DNA of 64,000 nucleotides from Clostridium sp. (GCF_018372875.1 NZ_JAHAIF010000007.1:33781-97780); one strand, 5' to 3'. Shown: positions 1 to 8,564, numbered from the stretch's first letter. Numbers and translations are program-made. Notes: generated from the letters alone by a model not told the origin.

Positions 1-69
1 TGGCATTTCAATCATAAGCATAAAAGAAAATTCTTCTTTTAATCTATAATTCTTATTTATCCCCTCCAT
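1..69 (-). CDS. N-terminal fragment of an unidentified protein, cut by window edge
   Basis: An open frame runs off the left edge: 23 codons from an ATG at 69, reading MEGINKNYRLKEEFSFMLMI and onward. An AAGG lies 4 nt before the ATG, a weak ribosome site. It follows the molybdenum operon on the same strand, so a molybdoenzyme-related gene such as fdhD is conceivable, but 23 residues are too few to identify it. Confidence 0.3.
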   Translation of the reverse strand, partial: MEGINKNYRLKEEFSFMLMIEMP

Positions 70-230
70 AGTACCTTCAACTAATATCTTAAATCATCAA
101 ATTTTCTTATATCATTAAACAAATATCTCACACTTCCCCACCTTTTATAATATAATCCCCTTATATGAAGTATATCATAATAACTAGTGAAAAAGCTTAT
201 ATACTGGTAAAGTTTCCCTCAACTATATTT

Positions 231-665
231 CTATTCATTTATTAGTTTTATCTCTTCTCCAATTTTCACATGACCACCCTTAAGAACTCTTGCAAATACA
301 CCATTCTTTGGCATTATACAATCTCCTACCATCTTAAATATATTGCATTTAACATGACATTGTTTACCCTTTTGAGTTATTTCTAAAAGTGAATCTCCTA
401 TGGTAATCTTATCACCAACTTGGATTTTTTCTAAATCTAATCCTTCAGTAACAAAGTTTTCACCAAAATCTCCATACTTAACCTTGCCACCTCTAGCTAT
501 AAAATCTTCTATCTTTTCCTTCTCTAATAAAGAAACTTGTCTGTGCCATTTTCCACCGTGAGCATCATTTTCCAAACCAAATTCTTCAATTAAATTAACC
601 TCTTCTATTTGATTCTTACCTACACCTTTTTTCTCACTTATACATATTGCAACTATATTAGCCAT
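231..665 (-). CDS. MOSC domain protein
   Basis: This 144-residue protein is a stand-alone MOSC domain, the fold found at the C-terminus of Moco sulfurases, which handles sulfur on molybdenum cofactor. Visible landmarks are the DAHGGKWHRQVSLL stretch near residue 34, and a KQCHVKC segment holding the cysteine expected for sulfur carriage. The length is normal for single-domain MOSC proteins. The ATG follows GGAGGATAATAAA, and the gene starts 4 nt after the moaA stop, so it is the last recognised gene of the molybdenum operon. MOSC genes often sit beside moaA/moaC in clostridia. The exact reaction is not known from sequence; a role in cofactor sulfuration or delivery is inferred from family and context. 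Confidence 0.85.
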   Translation of the reverse strand: MANIVAICISEKKGVGKNQIEEVNLIEEFGLENDAHGGKWHRQVSLLEKEKIEDFIARGGKVKYGDFGENFVTEGLDLEKIQVGDKITIGDSLLEITQKGKQCHVKCNIFKMVGDCIMPKNGVFARVLKGGHVKIGEEIKLINE

Positions 666-669
666 TTTA

Positions 670-1632
670 TTATCCTCCTATTTGAAACATGAATCTATCA
701 TCTTCTGTTTTTCTATCTTCTATAAATCTATGCCCTTGGGGCTTATTATATATTGTTTCTTTTATTCTTTCTTTAATCTCTTCCCTTGCAGTATCTTCTC
801 TTAAAATATTTTTAAGGTCTAAGCCACTCTTAAAATGTAAGCATTGCTTAAGTACACCATCTGGGGTAATTCTTACTCTATTGCAGCTTTCACAAAAATG
901 ATTTGATAAAGCAGATATAAATCCAACTCTTCCTTCAGCCCCCTCAATTCTATAATAAAAAGCTGGTCCATTATCCTTATCACTTTTTGCCTCTTTTATA
1001 TTGAAATTTTCCTTTAATATTTTCTCTAAATCTTTACCATTTACTCCAGTGTATTTAGTCCCTTCCCCTATAGGCATTAATTCTATAAATCTTATATCTA
1101 GCTTATGGTGGATACTTAACTTACATAAGTCTAAAAATTCATTATCATTTATTCCTTTAACAATTACTGCATTTATCTTTACCTTAATTCCTTTATTTAC
1201 AGCCTTTTTTATGGATTCTACTACACTAATTAAGTTGCCACCTCTAGTAATTTTCTTAAATACATCTTCCTTTAAAGAGTCTAAACTTATATTTATTTCA
1301 TTTAATCCAGCATTAATTAATTCATCAAGGTACTTAGGCAATAGAACTCCATTAGTTGTTAATGCAATTTTTCCTATTTCCTTCTCTTTTGCCTTTGAAA
1401 CTAACTCTACTATATTTTTTCGAAGAAGAGGTTCTCCACCTGTAAATCTAATTTTCTTTAATCCAATATCTCCAAATATATCAATTAAGTACTTTATTTC
1501 ATCATCTGTTAATCCATTATCATTTTTAAAGCAAACATCTCCCTCAGGCATACAATATATACATCTTAAGTTACATGCCTCTGTTAGAGAAATTCTTAAA
1601 TAATCTATCTCTCTATTAAACTTATCTTTCAA
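670..1632 (-). CDS. moaA: GTP 3',8-cyclase MoaA
   Basis: This radical SAM enzyme opens molybdopterin synthesis by converting GTP to 3',8-cyclo-7,8-dihydro-GTP. The N-terminal CxxxCxxC cluster (C20, C24, C27) binds the SAM iron-sulfur cluster. A second C-terminal cluster is seen in the CESCNRVRITPDGVLKQCL region. The protein ends in Gly-Gly, the C-terminal motif that MoaA needs for activity, so the 320-residue protein looks complete. The start is TTG at 1632, with AGAGGTG 8 nt upstream and no better start nearby. It works with MoaC, encoded 18 nt upstream, which turns the product into cPMP. Assignment is secure. Confidence 0.97.
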   Translation of the reverse strand: MKDKFNREIDYLRISLTEACNLRCIYCMPEGDVCFKNDNGLTDDEIKYLIDIFGDIGLKKIRFTGGEPLLRKNIVELVSKAKEKEIGKIALTTNGVLLPKYLDELINAGLNEINISLDSLKEDVFKKITRGGNLISVVESIKKAVNKGIKVKINAVIVKGINDNEFLDLCKLSIHHKLDIRFIELMPIGEGTKYTGVNGKDLEKILKENFNIKEAKSDKDNGPAFYYRIEGAEGRVGFISALSNHFCESCNRVRITPDGVLKQCLHFKSGLDLKNILREDTAREEIKERIKETIYNKPQGHRFIEDRKTEDDRFMFQIGG

Positions 1633-1650
1633 GTAAAATTCACCTCTTAT

Positions 1651-2124
1651 TTAAAAATGGAACTCTCCGCTTTTACCACCTGTCTTTGATACAAGATGTA
1701 TATTTTCAATAACCATTCTCTTATCTACCGCTTTACACATATCATATATAGTTAATGCAGCAACTGAAACTGCTGTAAGTGCTTCCATTTCAACTCCTGT
1801 TTTCCCAGTTGTCTTAACACTGCCATATATTATAACTCTGCTGTTTTCTTCATCTAATTCAAAGTCTATATTAGCTCCATTTATCATTAAAGGATGACAC
1901 ATAGGTATTAAATTACTAGTTTGCTTACTTGCCATAATACCAGCAACTCTTGAAACACCAAGAACATCACCTTTTTTTATATTTCCTGTTTTTATAAGAT
2001 TCATTATTTCTTTACTAACCTTTATGCTTCCTTTAGCTACAGCAACCCTCTTAGTTTCACTCTTTTCTGAAACATCCACCATTACTGCATTTCCTTTTTC
2101 ATCAAAATGATTTAAACCTGACAT
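1651..2124 (-). CDS. moaC: Cyclic pyranopterin monophosphate synthase MoaC
   Basis: MoaC rearranges the MoaA product into cyclic pyranopterin monophosphate. The 157-residue length is typical. Family hallmarks are [14 protein letters not shown] near the middle, [29 protein letters not shown], and the C-terminal KTGGKSGEF. The ATG has a G-rich ribosome site (AGGGGGGAAACAT). It lies between a MoeA-like gene and moaA in one tight operon. The genes for the next step (molybdopterin synthase, moaD and moaE) are not in this window. Confidence 0.97.
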   Translation of the reverse strand: MSGLNHFDEKGNAVMVDVSEKSETKRVAVAKGSIKVSKEIMNLIKTGNIKKGDVLGVSRVAGIMASKQTSNLIPMCHPLMINGANIDFELDEENSRVIIYGSVKTTGKTGVEMEALTAVSVAALTIYDMCKAVDKRMVIENIHLVSKTGGKSGEFHF

Positions 2125-2136
2125 ATGTTTCCCCCC

Positions 2137-3150
2137 CTACTTACCAAATGAACAATGTGGGAATGTACAAACTTTGCAGTCTAAACATAATCCACCTTCA
2201 CCATATAAAGCAATATCTCTTTTTGTTAATTTTTCATCTATTAAAATTCTAGGTAAAACTAAATCAAATACTGTTCTTTTTGAATACATTACACATCCTG
2301 GAAGCCCCATTATAGGAGTATCTCCAAGGTAAGCAAGTAAAAACATTGCCCCTGGTAATACTGGAGAACCATAAGTTACTACTTCTCCTCCACAATCCTT
2401 TATAGCTGATGGCGTAACATCATCTGGATCAACAGACATACCTCCACTGCACACCACTATATCAGCACCTTTATCAATCCACATTTTTATTGCTTCTGTA
2501 ATTTTTTCTTTATCATCAGGAAGTATTACTTGCCCTAGTACCTCTGATCCATAATACTCAAACTTATTCTTAATAACTGGTCCAAAGGCATCCTTAATTC
2601 TGCCATAGAACACTTCATTTCCTGTAGTAACTATACCAACTTTTTTCTTTTTAAATTTTTCAACACTTATAAATGGCTTTTTAATTACTTTTTTAGCTTC
2701 ATTAAGTTTTTCTTCTTCAACCATTAATGGAATAACTCTTGTTCCACCAAGCTTTTCACCTTTTTTAACTGGTGTATTATTATGTATTGTTGCCATCATA
2801 ATATCATCTATCATATTAAGCTCTAAAAGAGCATCTTTATCAATTTTTAATATCCCATCATAAGAAGCAAAGAAATCTATTTTCCCTTCTTTTATTTCAC
2901 CAAATTCTAATCCATCTCCACAGGAGATACATTTAAGAATTATAGCTGCATCATTTTCATGAACTAATCCTTCTGTCTCTTCCCAAACATATATATTATC
3001 CTTCCCTAGAGAAAGTAAAACAGCTATATCCTCTTCCTTTATTACATGACCTTTTTTAAAAGCTCTTCCTTTAAATTCACCTGGAACAATTTTAGTAATA
3101 TCATGTAAAAGTACTCTACCTACTGCATCAACAGTTTTTATTTTCTTCAT
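2137..3150 (-). CDS. MoeA/MoaB-like molybdopterin-binding protein with Cys-rich tail
   Basis: This 337-residue protein carries a molybdopterin-binding (MoaB/MogA-type) domain in its second half: VGIVTTGNEV near residue 171, VVCSGGMSVDPDDVTPSAI, and a GLPGC segment. The first ~165 residues are MoeA-like but divergent. The tail CLDCKVCTFPHCSFGK holds four cysteines (CxxCxxCxxxxC), a possible metal or iron-sulfur site that classical MoeA lacks. It sits between modB and moaC. A second, full-length MoeA is encoded at 6197-7399, so this is a specialised paralogue, perhaps for metal insertion or cofactor handling for particular enzymes. That role is inference. Confidence 0.8.
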   Translation of the reverse strand: MKKIKTVDAVGRVLLHDITKIVPGEFKGRAFKKGHVIKEEDIAVLLSLGKDNIYVWEETEGLVHENDAAIILKCISCGDGLEFGEIKEGKIDFFASYDGILKIDKDALLELNMIDDIMMATIHNNTPVKKGEKLGGTRVIPLMVEEEKLNEAKKVIKKPFISVEKFKKKKVGIVTTGNEVFYGRIKDAFGPVIKNKFEYYGSEVLGQVILPDDKEKITEAIKMWIDKGADIVVCSGGMSVDPDDVTPSAIKDCGGEVVTYGSPVLPGAMFLLAYLGDTPIMGLPGCVMYSKRTVFDLVLPRILIDEKLTKRDIALYGEGGLCLDCKVCTFPHCSFGK

Positions 3151-3163
3151 ATCAAAAACTCAC

Positions 3164-3820
3164 CTACTTATTTTCTTTTAGTAACCTGTTGTATATAAAT
3201 ATTAATGTTGTGCTTATAATTATCACTACCACCGCAAAAAAATTTGCCTTTGAGGAATCCCCTCTTTCTACAGCATAATAAATTGCCATAGGTATATTTT
3301 GTGTTTTCCCTGGTATATTACCAGCTATCATCATTGTTGCACCAAATTCACCAAAACACCTTGCATAGCTTAAAACCATTCCACTTAAAATTCCTTTAGA
3401 AGCTAATGGCAGTGTTACCTTATAAAATGTTTGAAATTTAGTTGCTCCTAAATCAGCTGCCACCTCTTTATAAGTATCATCTATGGATAACAAAGCACCT
3501 TTTGCACTTCCATACATTATTGGCAGGGAGGTAATAACTGCTGCTATTACTGCTCCATACCATGTAAATATAAATGTAAAATCAAAATACTCATATAAAA
3601 AGGATCCAATAAAACTTCTCTTTCCTATTATCATCAATAAAATATATCCTATTAATGATGGAGGCATAAATAAAGGAAGCATAATTGCACTTTCAAAAAA
3701 ATTCTTTAGTTTCCCTTCTATTTTTAATAGCAAATTAGCTAACAATATTCCTAAAATGCTTACTATTATAGTTGAAACTATTGAAGTTTTTAGTGAAATT
3801 ATTATTGGTCCTTCATACAT
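3164..3820 (-). CDS. modB: Molybdate ABC transporter permease ModB
   Basis: This is an inner-membrane permease of 218 residues with about five hydrophobic segments. It has the ABC-permease coupling loop: EVAADLGATKFQTFYKVTLPLASKGILSGMVLSYARCFGEFGATMMIAGN. The EFGATMMIAGN ending is characteristic of ModB/CysT-type permeases. It starts 5 nt after the modA stop. The partner ATPase ModC, usually the next gene, is not found anywhere in the operon. Confidence 0.93.
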   Translation of the reverse strand: MYEGPIIISLKTSIVSTIIVSILGILLANLLLKIEGKLKNFFESAIMLPLFMPPSLIGYILLMIIGKRSFIGSFLYEYFDFTFIFTWYGAVIAAVITSLPIMYGSAKGALLSIDDTYKEVAADLGATKFQTFYKVTLPLASKGILSGMVLSYARCFGEFGATMMIAGNIPGKTQNIPMAIYYAVERGDSSKANFFAVVVIIISTTLIFIYNRLLKENK

Positions 3821-3825
3821 AAAGT

Positions 3826-4578
3826 TTATTTCCTCTCAAAATTATATTTTTCAAATATATCTATATTTTCGTTTATAAAATCTTTAAAGCTTTGTACATC
3901 CTTATTCTCTACATTAATGTTAGCAAATGTATATATAGTTGGATCGTGAAGACTTCCATCTATTTTTTCTACTAGCTTTGCATCACCTAAGTTATTTATT
4001 TCATTAGCATAAACTATAGCATAATCAACATCTCCACTTTTCACATAGTTTAATACTAGTTTTGCATCTTTACAAAAGACAATATTACTTTGAATCTTAT
4101 CCCATACACCACTATTTTTTAGGGCTTCCCTTGAATAATCTCCTATAGGTACTCCTTCTGCACCTAATGCAATTTTTCCAGTTATAGATGGTAAATCTTT
4201 TATTGAATTTATATCTTCCTTACTTCCACTGCTCTTTACAAGCATTAAACCATTAGTTAAGAATTCTTTAACTTCCTCTTCCTTAACCCCTCCACTGGAT
4301 ATAAGCTCATCTGTTTCATCTTTACTAGCAGATAAAAATAAATCTACCTTTCCACCCTCTTGGATTTGTTTTCTTAAGCTTCTTGAACTTCCATAATTTA
4401 CATTTATCTTTATGTTAGAATTTTCAGCTTCATACTTTTTTATTATCTCATTCATTGGATCCTCTAAGGAAGCTGCTGCACTAATTGTGATTTCCTTAGC
4501 TTCTTTATTGTCACTTCCACATCCTAAAAATGTGAAAATCAGCCCTAATGAAAGAAATATACTTAAAACTTTTTTCAT
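3826..4578 (-). CDS. modA: Molybdate-binding lipoprotein ModA
   Basis: This is the extracellular substrate-binding protein of the molybdate importer. It has a lipoprotein signal peptide ending in LGC, so C20 would be lipidated. The mature part opens with ISAAASLEDPMNEIIKKYE and contains NYGSSRSLRKQI and DLFLSASKDE, the ligand-loop regions of ModA. At 250 residues the length is normal. The AAAGGA ribosome site is 10 nt from the ATG. It is encoded directly before modB. Confidence 0.94.
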   Translation of the reverse strand: MKKVLSIFLSLGLIFTFLGCGSDNKEAKEITISAAASLEDPMNEIIKKYEAENSNIKINVNYGSSRSLRKQIQEGGKVDLFLSASKDETDELISSGGVKEEEVKEFLTNGLMLVKSSGSKEDINSIKDLPSITGKIALGAEGVPIGDYSREALKNSGVWDKIQSNIVFCKDAKLVLNYVKSGDVDYAIVYANEINNLGDAKLVEKIDGSLHDPTIYTFANINVENKDVQSFKDFINENIDIFEKYNFERK

Positions 4579-4600
4579 TCCTTATCAATCCTTTAACTTA

Positions 4601-5092
4601 CTATTTTCTAGCACATTCCTTAGCTGTTTCATTTAAAATGTCAATTCCATGTTTTATATCTTCAAGAACAAAATCTAATGCTTCTTTGCATGCCTTTGGA
4701 CTTCCTGGTAAATTTACTATAAGAGTTTTCTTTCTTATACCAGATGCAGCTCTTGAAAGCATTGCTCTTTTAGTTATGTTTAAACTAAACATTCTTATAG
4801 CTTCTGAAATCCCTGGTGTTTCTCTTTCAACTATTTCTTTAGTAGCCTCTGGAGTTATATCTCTTGGAGAAAACCCTGTTCCCCCTGTACTTAATACTAA
4901 ATTAACTCCTAATTCATCAGCTAAATACCTAAACTCTTCCTTTAAAAGTTCTTTTTCATCTGGTAAAACAACGTATCTTTTAACTTGAAACCCTGATTTT
5001 TCAACTATTTCTCTAATTACTGCTCCACTTTTATCCTCTCTTTCACCTTTTGAGCCTTTATCACTACTTGTTACTATTGCTACTGTATACAT
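4601..5092 (-). CDS. mogA: Molybdopterin adenylyltransferase, MogA/MoaB family
   Basis: This enzyme activates molybdopterin by adenylation before metal insertion. Motifs are VAIVTSSDKGSKGEREDKSG at the start, LVLSTGGTGFSPRDITPEAT in the middle, and NLPGSPKACKEALDFVL. I chose the ATG at 5092 (MYTVAIV) because AAGGAAG lies at proper spacing before it, giving 163 residues. A longer in-frame start at 5128 would overlap mobAB and add 12 atypical residues. The product works with MoeA. MogA and MoaB cannot be told apart confidently from sequence alone. Confidence 0.9.
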   Translation of the reverse strand: MYTVAIVTSSDKGSKGEREDKSGAVIREIVEKSGFQVKRYVVLPDEKELLKEEFRYLADELGVNLVLSTGGTGFSPRDITPEATKEIVERETPGISEAIRMFSLNITKRAMLSRAASGIRKKTLIVNLPGSPKACKEALDFVLEDIKHGIDILNETAKECARK

Positions 5093-5105
5093 AAACACAC
5101 TTCCT

Positions 5106-6173
5106 TTATAAGTATCTTTCTTTTTCAACTATGTCTGCCAATTTCTTGTAATCATTTATATCAACCCACTCTACTCCATCAATTAATGGATCAAAATCAC
5201 TTGCTACAGCTATAAGTTTATCCCTTGGAGTAATTATATTTCTTCCTTTTTCTTCTCTTGCCACTTCAATTTTTCTAAAGTTACTCTTTTTATAACCTTC
5301 TATAATTATAAAATCAGTTCCACTTATATCATTAATAATACTATCTAGTGCTAATTCTTCTTCCACTTCTTTTATCATGGCAAATCTATTTTTTGAAGAA
5401 ATACATACTTGTTCTGCTCCAGCTTTTCTATGTCTCCAAGTATCTTTTCCCTCTTTGTCCATATCAAATCCATGAACATCATGTTTAATTGTTGAAAGGG
5501 AGTATCCTCTTTTCCTTAGTTCCTTTATAAGACCTTCAATTAAGGTTGTTTTTCCTACATTTGAACAGCTTGCTACTATATTAATTATTGTACTTCCCTT
5601 TTTACTCTCCTTTAGTATCTTCCTATATTCCTCAGGAGTATTTACATTTGTCATTGCACGCTCATCATTCATTAAAATGTAGGTTACATCTAAGCTTTTT
5701 ATTAAGCTCTTTAGCTTATAGTTTTTATTGTCTATGTTCTCTTTTATCTTATCTAAAGCTGACTTTCTATACACTCCACATAAAGGCTGCTCTTTTCCAT
5801 CTACTACAGGTATAAGTGCATCTCCTTTGAAATCAATATTTATTAAAGAATTGATTACATACTCACTTATAAATGGCATATCTGCAGCAATAATTAATGC
5901 TTTATCATTTTTTATAGATTTTAAAGTAGAATATATTCCACCAATTGGTCCAATATCCTTAACTTCATCCTCTACTAACCTGCATGTATCTAAAAACTCT
6001 TGGTACAAGGATAGATTATTACAAGAGATAATAATATCATCTATTAAATTTAATCTTTTAATTATCCTTTCTATAAACCTTTCGTTATCCAATGATAAAA
6101 ATGCCTTTGTATTATAATTCATTCTAGAATTTTTACCACCACTTAAAATCACAGCACTTGTTTTTACTTTCAT
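5106..6173 (-). CDS. mobAB: MobA-MobB fusion (Mo cofactor guanylyltransferase / GTP-binding adaptor)
   Basis: This is one 355-residue chain with two domains. Residues ~1-190 are MobA, a nucleotidyltransferase that links GMP to molybdopterin: AVILSGGKNSRM, IGPIGGIYSTL, AADMPFI, and PLCGVY. Residues ~195-355 are MobB, a GTPase-like adaptor: TTLIEGLIKELRKRGYSLSTIKHDVHGFDMDKEGKDTWRHRKAGA. The MobB P-loop reads ASCSNVGKTT (residues 201-210). The GKTT end is intact but the usual first glycine is alanine. The gene implies synthesis of the bis-MGD cofactor used by DMSO-reductase-family enzymes; none is encoded in this window. It lies between moeA and mogA. Confidence 0.93.
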   Translation of the reverse strand: MKVKTSAVILSGGKNSRMNYNTKAFLSLDNERFIERIIKRLNLIDDIIISCNNLSLYQEFLDTCRLVEDEVKDIGPIGGIYSTLKSIKNDKALIIAADMPFISEYVINSLINIDFKGDALIPVVDGKEQPLCGVYRKSALDKIKENIDNKNYKLKSLIKSLDVTYILMNDERAMTNVNTPEEYRKILKESKKGSTIINIVASCSNVGKTTLIEGLIKELRKRGYSLSTIKHDVHGFDMDKEGKDTWRHRKAGAEQVCISSKNRFAMIKEVEEELALDSIINDISGTDFIIIEGYKKSNFRKIEVAREEKGRNIITPRDKLIAVASDFDPLIDGVEWVDINDYKKLADIVEKERYL

Positions 6174-6196
6174 CTCTTTTTCATCCCTTAGTTTTA

Positions 6197-7399
6197 TTAT
6201 TTAATAACCCAAACCTTTTCTCCAATTTCTAAAACTTTGTTTTCTTCAACTTCTAATAAAGCATTACTTTTAATCATTGTGTTTATTTGTCCTGGACTTT
6301 GATAAATGTTATTTATATAAACCTTATTTTCAAGTTCTTCACTAACTCTTACTCTTAAGAATCTTCTCTTAGGAGACTTTTTCTTAAACTCGTCTTGAAG
6401 AATTCCTTCTACTTTCCTTATATCAATATCCTTGCAGTTTAACATCTTTGCAATTACTCTTCTAGCTGTTAACTCAAAGGTAGTTGCTGCTGCTACTGGA
6501 GTACCAGAAAGACCTATATATATAACTCCATTCTTTACTGCACTAAACATAGGAGAACCTGGCTTCATAGAAATCTTCCAGAATAATCTTCTATACCCTA
6601 TGGACTCTACAGCCCTTAAAACTAAATCTTTTTCTCCAACAGAAACTCCTCCAGTAGAAATAATTATTTGGCATTCCTTTTCTGCCTTTTCTACTACACT
6701 TACTATTCCTTCAATAGAATCCTTAGCAATATCAAAAATCCTAGATTCTGCTCCAAGTTCTAACAATCTTGTATAAAGAAAGGCTTTATTGCTATTAAAT
6801 ATCTTTCCTTCTTTAAGATCTTCACCTGGTTCTTGTAGTTCATCACCTGTTGTAATTATTCCAACTATAGGCTTCTTATAAACTTTAACCTTATTGATAC
6901 CCAAAGATGCAATTGCAGTTATTATTGATGAAGTTAAGAACTTATCTTTATTTATTATCTTAATTCCTCTTTTGAAATCTTCACCTTGATAAATGAAATT
7001 ATCATAAGCTTTATGTGATACAAAAATTCTTACTTCATTTTCTTTTAAAGCCTCTGTATCTTCTTGCTTTACTATGCAGTCTGCTCCCTCTGGAATTTTA
7101 GCTCCTGTCATTATCCTAATAGCTTCGCCATCTCCAACTTTCTTACAAGATGTCTCTCCTGCAAATACTTTATCTATTACCTTTAAAATTCTTGGATTTT
7201 CCTTTGATGCTCCCTCTAAGCTTTTAGCTATAATAGCATATCCATCAAGAGGTGATTTATTAAATGGAGGACTATCTATAGGTGATAGAATCTCCTCTGC
7301 TAAAACCCTTCCAAGACTATTAAAAATATTTACTTCTTCTATATCATTTACCTTTGTTTCTTTTAATAAAAGCTCTTGAGCCTCTTCTAAGGTAATCAT
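6197..7399 (-). CDS. moeA: Molybdopterin molybdenumtransferase MoeA
   Basis: MoeA inserts molybdate into adenylated molybdopterin. The 400-residue protein has the full architecture: N-terminal DSPPFNKSPLDGYAI; the IMTGAKIPEGADCIVKQEDT segment; the catalytic domain with IITTGDEL, NSNKAFL, ISTGGVSVGEKDLV and FWKISMKPGSP; and a C-terminal beta-domain. The ATG follows AGGAGTGAGAGT. It is the first gene of the molybdenum operon and the first downstream of the riboswitch and terminator at 7432-7630. Confidence 0.96.
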   Translation of the reverse strand: MITLEEAQELLLKETKVNDIEEVNIFNSLGRVLAEEILSPIDSPPFNKSPLDGYAIIAKSLEGASKENPRILKVIDKVFAGETSCKKVGDGEAIRIMTGAKIPEGADCIVKQEDTEALKENEVRIFVSHKAYDNFIYQGEDFKRGIKIINKDKFLTSSIITAIASLGINKVKVYKKPIVGIITTGDELQEPGEDLKEGKIFNSNKAFLYTRLLELGAESRIFDIAKDSIEGIVSVVEKAEKECQIIISTGGVSVGEKDLVLRAVESIGYRRLFWKISMKPGSPMFSAVKNGVIYIGLSGTPVAAATTFELTARRVIAKMLNCKDIDIRKVEGILQDEFKKKSPKRRFLRVRVSEELENKVYINNIYQSPGQINTMIKSNALLEVEENKVLEIGEKVWVIK

Positions 7400-7431
7400 A
7401 CTCTCACTCCTAATTTTTTAATTTCCTAATA

Positions 7432-7483
7432 TCTAAAAAAAGCTTATTACTTAATGCATTTTTGGGCATAAGTAATAAGCTTT
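7432..7483 (-). terminator. Riboswitch-associated intrinsic terminator
   Basis: A perfect 15-bp stem (7439-7453 with 7469-7483; AAAGCTTATTACTTA arm) is followed on the minus strand by seven T residues. It lies between the aptamer and moeA, as expected for a transcription-terminating riboswitch expression platform. Confidence 0.85.
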
Positions 7484-7512
7484 AAATATTTCTATTTAAA
7501 ATCAAAAAACTT

Positions 7513-7630
7513 ATTTCCTTCCCAAAAACGTGGAGATAATACCCTTTCGAATATTACCCTGCGAATTAACAATGTAATTCAGGCATAATTCCTTAGAATC
7601 TCTTCCTTAGGAGTGTTATGCTCTGGAAAT
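7513..7630 (-). promoter_or_regulatory. Moco riboswitch (molybdenum cofactor aptamer)
   Basis: Read on the minus strand, the RNA has a closing stem (AUUUCC with GGAAAU), then a GCC followed by a P3-like stem (GAAUUA/UAAUUC). Next come CAGGG, a short stem closed around UUCGAAAGGG, CUCC, and finally GUUUUUGGGAAGG. This order matches my recollection of the Moco riboswitch (E. coli moaA leader), including the conserved AAGG. The presence of P3 fits the molybdenum rather than the tungsten variant. It precedes moeA and the whole molybdenum operon. I could not run a covariance model. Confidence 0.82.
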
Positions 7631-7714
7631 CTTATATTCTTTATATTTTTATTAATACTCTCTATATAAATATTCCACTTAATAAAATGATTTAGTCACT
7701 TTATTAATGTTATT

Positions 7715-7744
7715 ATTTTAACACTATTAGATATTATTTGACAA
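7715..7744 (-). promoter_or_regulatory. Candidate sigma-A promoter of the molybdenum operon
   Basis: On the minus strand TTGTCA (7739-7744) is separated by 18 nt from TAAAAT (7715-7720). It lies about 85 nt upstream of the aptamer. Plausible but not unique in such AT-rich DNA. Confidence 0.4.
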
Positions 7745-7796
7745 TAGATTAGATATTTTTATAATATTTTTTAATTATATAAAATTCACATTCAAA

Positions 7797-7824
7797 AAAG
7801 GGTGATTTTTAACAATCACCCTTT
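7797..7824 (-). terminator. Intrinsic terminator of the LURP-one gene
   Basis: The stem AAAGGGTGATT/AATCACCCTTT ends just below the stop codon at 7828 and is followed on the minus strand by a T-run. Confidence 0.8.
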
Positions 7825-7827
7825 CTT

Positions 7828-8319
7828 CTAGTTATCTGAATGGAATCTCACCATATCTACCATAATTAATAAACCTACTAAAACTGTAGTATAGTTTTCA
7901 TCTAATACCTTTAATGTGTATCTATCTCTCCCAAATGTCCACTCTTTATCTATTTCCCCAATGTTAACTCCATCTTTTTCAACTATATAATTTCTCCCGA
8001 AAATTGCAGAATCACAACTCATTACAAATCTACCAAGTGCCCCTGATATATTATATTTAGGTACCATAAATTCCTTTTCTATTACTGCTATTTCCATATC
8101 ATTTGAATCATATACCTTATATTTATGTGCTCCAATTCTTAGCTGTTGCCTAAAATACATTAACTTTCTTGATTTATCTGGTGTATAGATATTTATATTT
8201 TTCCCTATATCAAATTTATCAGCCTCTACTAAAAATGCTTCATTTCTATTTTCATCATAAACGTCGAATTTAGCTCCAAAAGCTAATAGTCTTTCCTTAA
8301 TAAAGTAGTTTTTTGACAT
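7828..8319 (-). CDS. LURP-one-related (tubby C-like) protein
   Basis: This protein of about 163 residues belongs to the LURP-one-related/YxjI family, which folds as a tubby-C-like beta-barrel. Supporting stretches are FDVYDENRNEAFLVEAD, LMYFRQQLRIGAHKYKVYDSN, and IDKEWTFGRDRYTLKV; alternating beta strands recur throughout. Biochemical function in bacteria is unknown. The ATG at 8319 has AAAGGGTG 7-8 nt upstream; a GTG at 8328 overlaps that site and is less likely. It is monocistronic between the riboswitch region and the fructose operon. Confidence 0.75.
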   Translation of the reverse strand: MSKNYFIKERLLAFGAKFDVYDENRNEAFLVEADKFDIGKNINIYTPDKSRKLMYFRQQLRIGAHKYKVYDSNDMEIAVIEKEFMVPKYNISGALGRFVMSCDSAIFGRNYIVEKDGVNIGEIDKEWTFGRDRYTLKVLDENYTTVLVGLLIMVDMVRFHSDN

Positions 8320-8438
8320 AATAATCACCCTTTATATAATATTTTTTATCTTTATATATAGTATATTATACTGCATATAATAAATCAATATAACTCTTAA
8401 CTTTTAAGCTTATTGTAAGAATAGATATTTATTCCCTT

Positions 8439-8451
8439 CGTACTAAAGGTA
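8439..8451. repeat. Short intergenic repeat module C, copy 1
   Basis: CGTACTAAAGGTA recurs exactly at 60824-60836, in both cases preceded by a GATATTTATT-like or AAATATCCC stretch. See the mosaic repeat entries at 21606 and 60761. Confidence 0.5.
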
Positions 8452-8564
8452 AGGAAATTATAAAATTACTATCCTTTATTTTATATTTTTTAATATGAAA
8501 ATGTAATAATACTTTTGATTTATAGCTAATTGAAATTTTATAATTTACTAGACAGTAAAGAAAA

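Noticed and set aside
1001..1603. Plus-strand open frames opposite moaA and similar shadows
   Set aside because: They lie antisense to well-supported genes, lack ribosome sites and have the composition of reverse-strand shadows.
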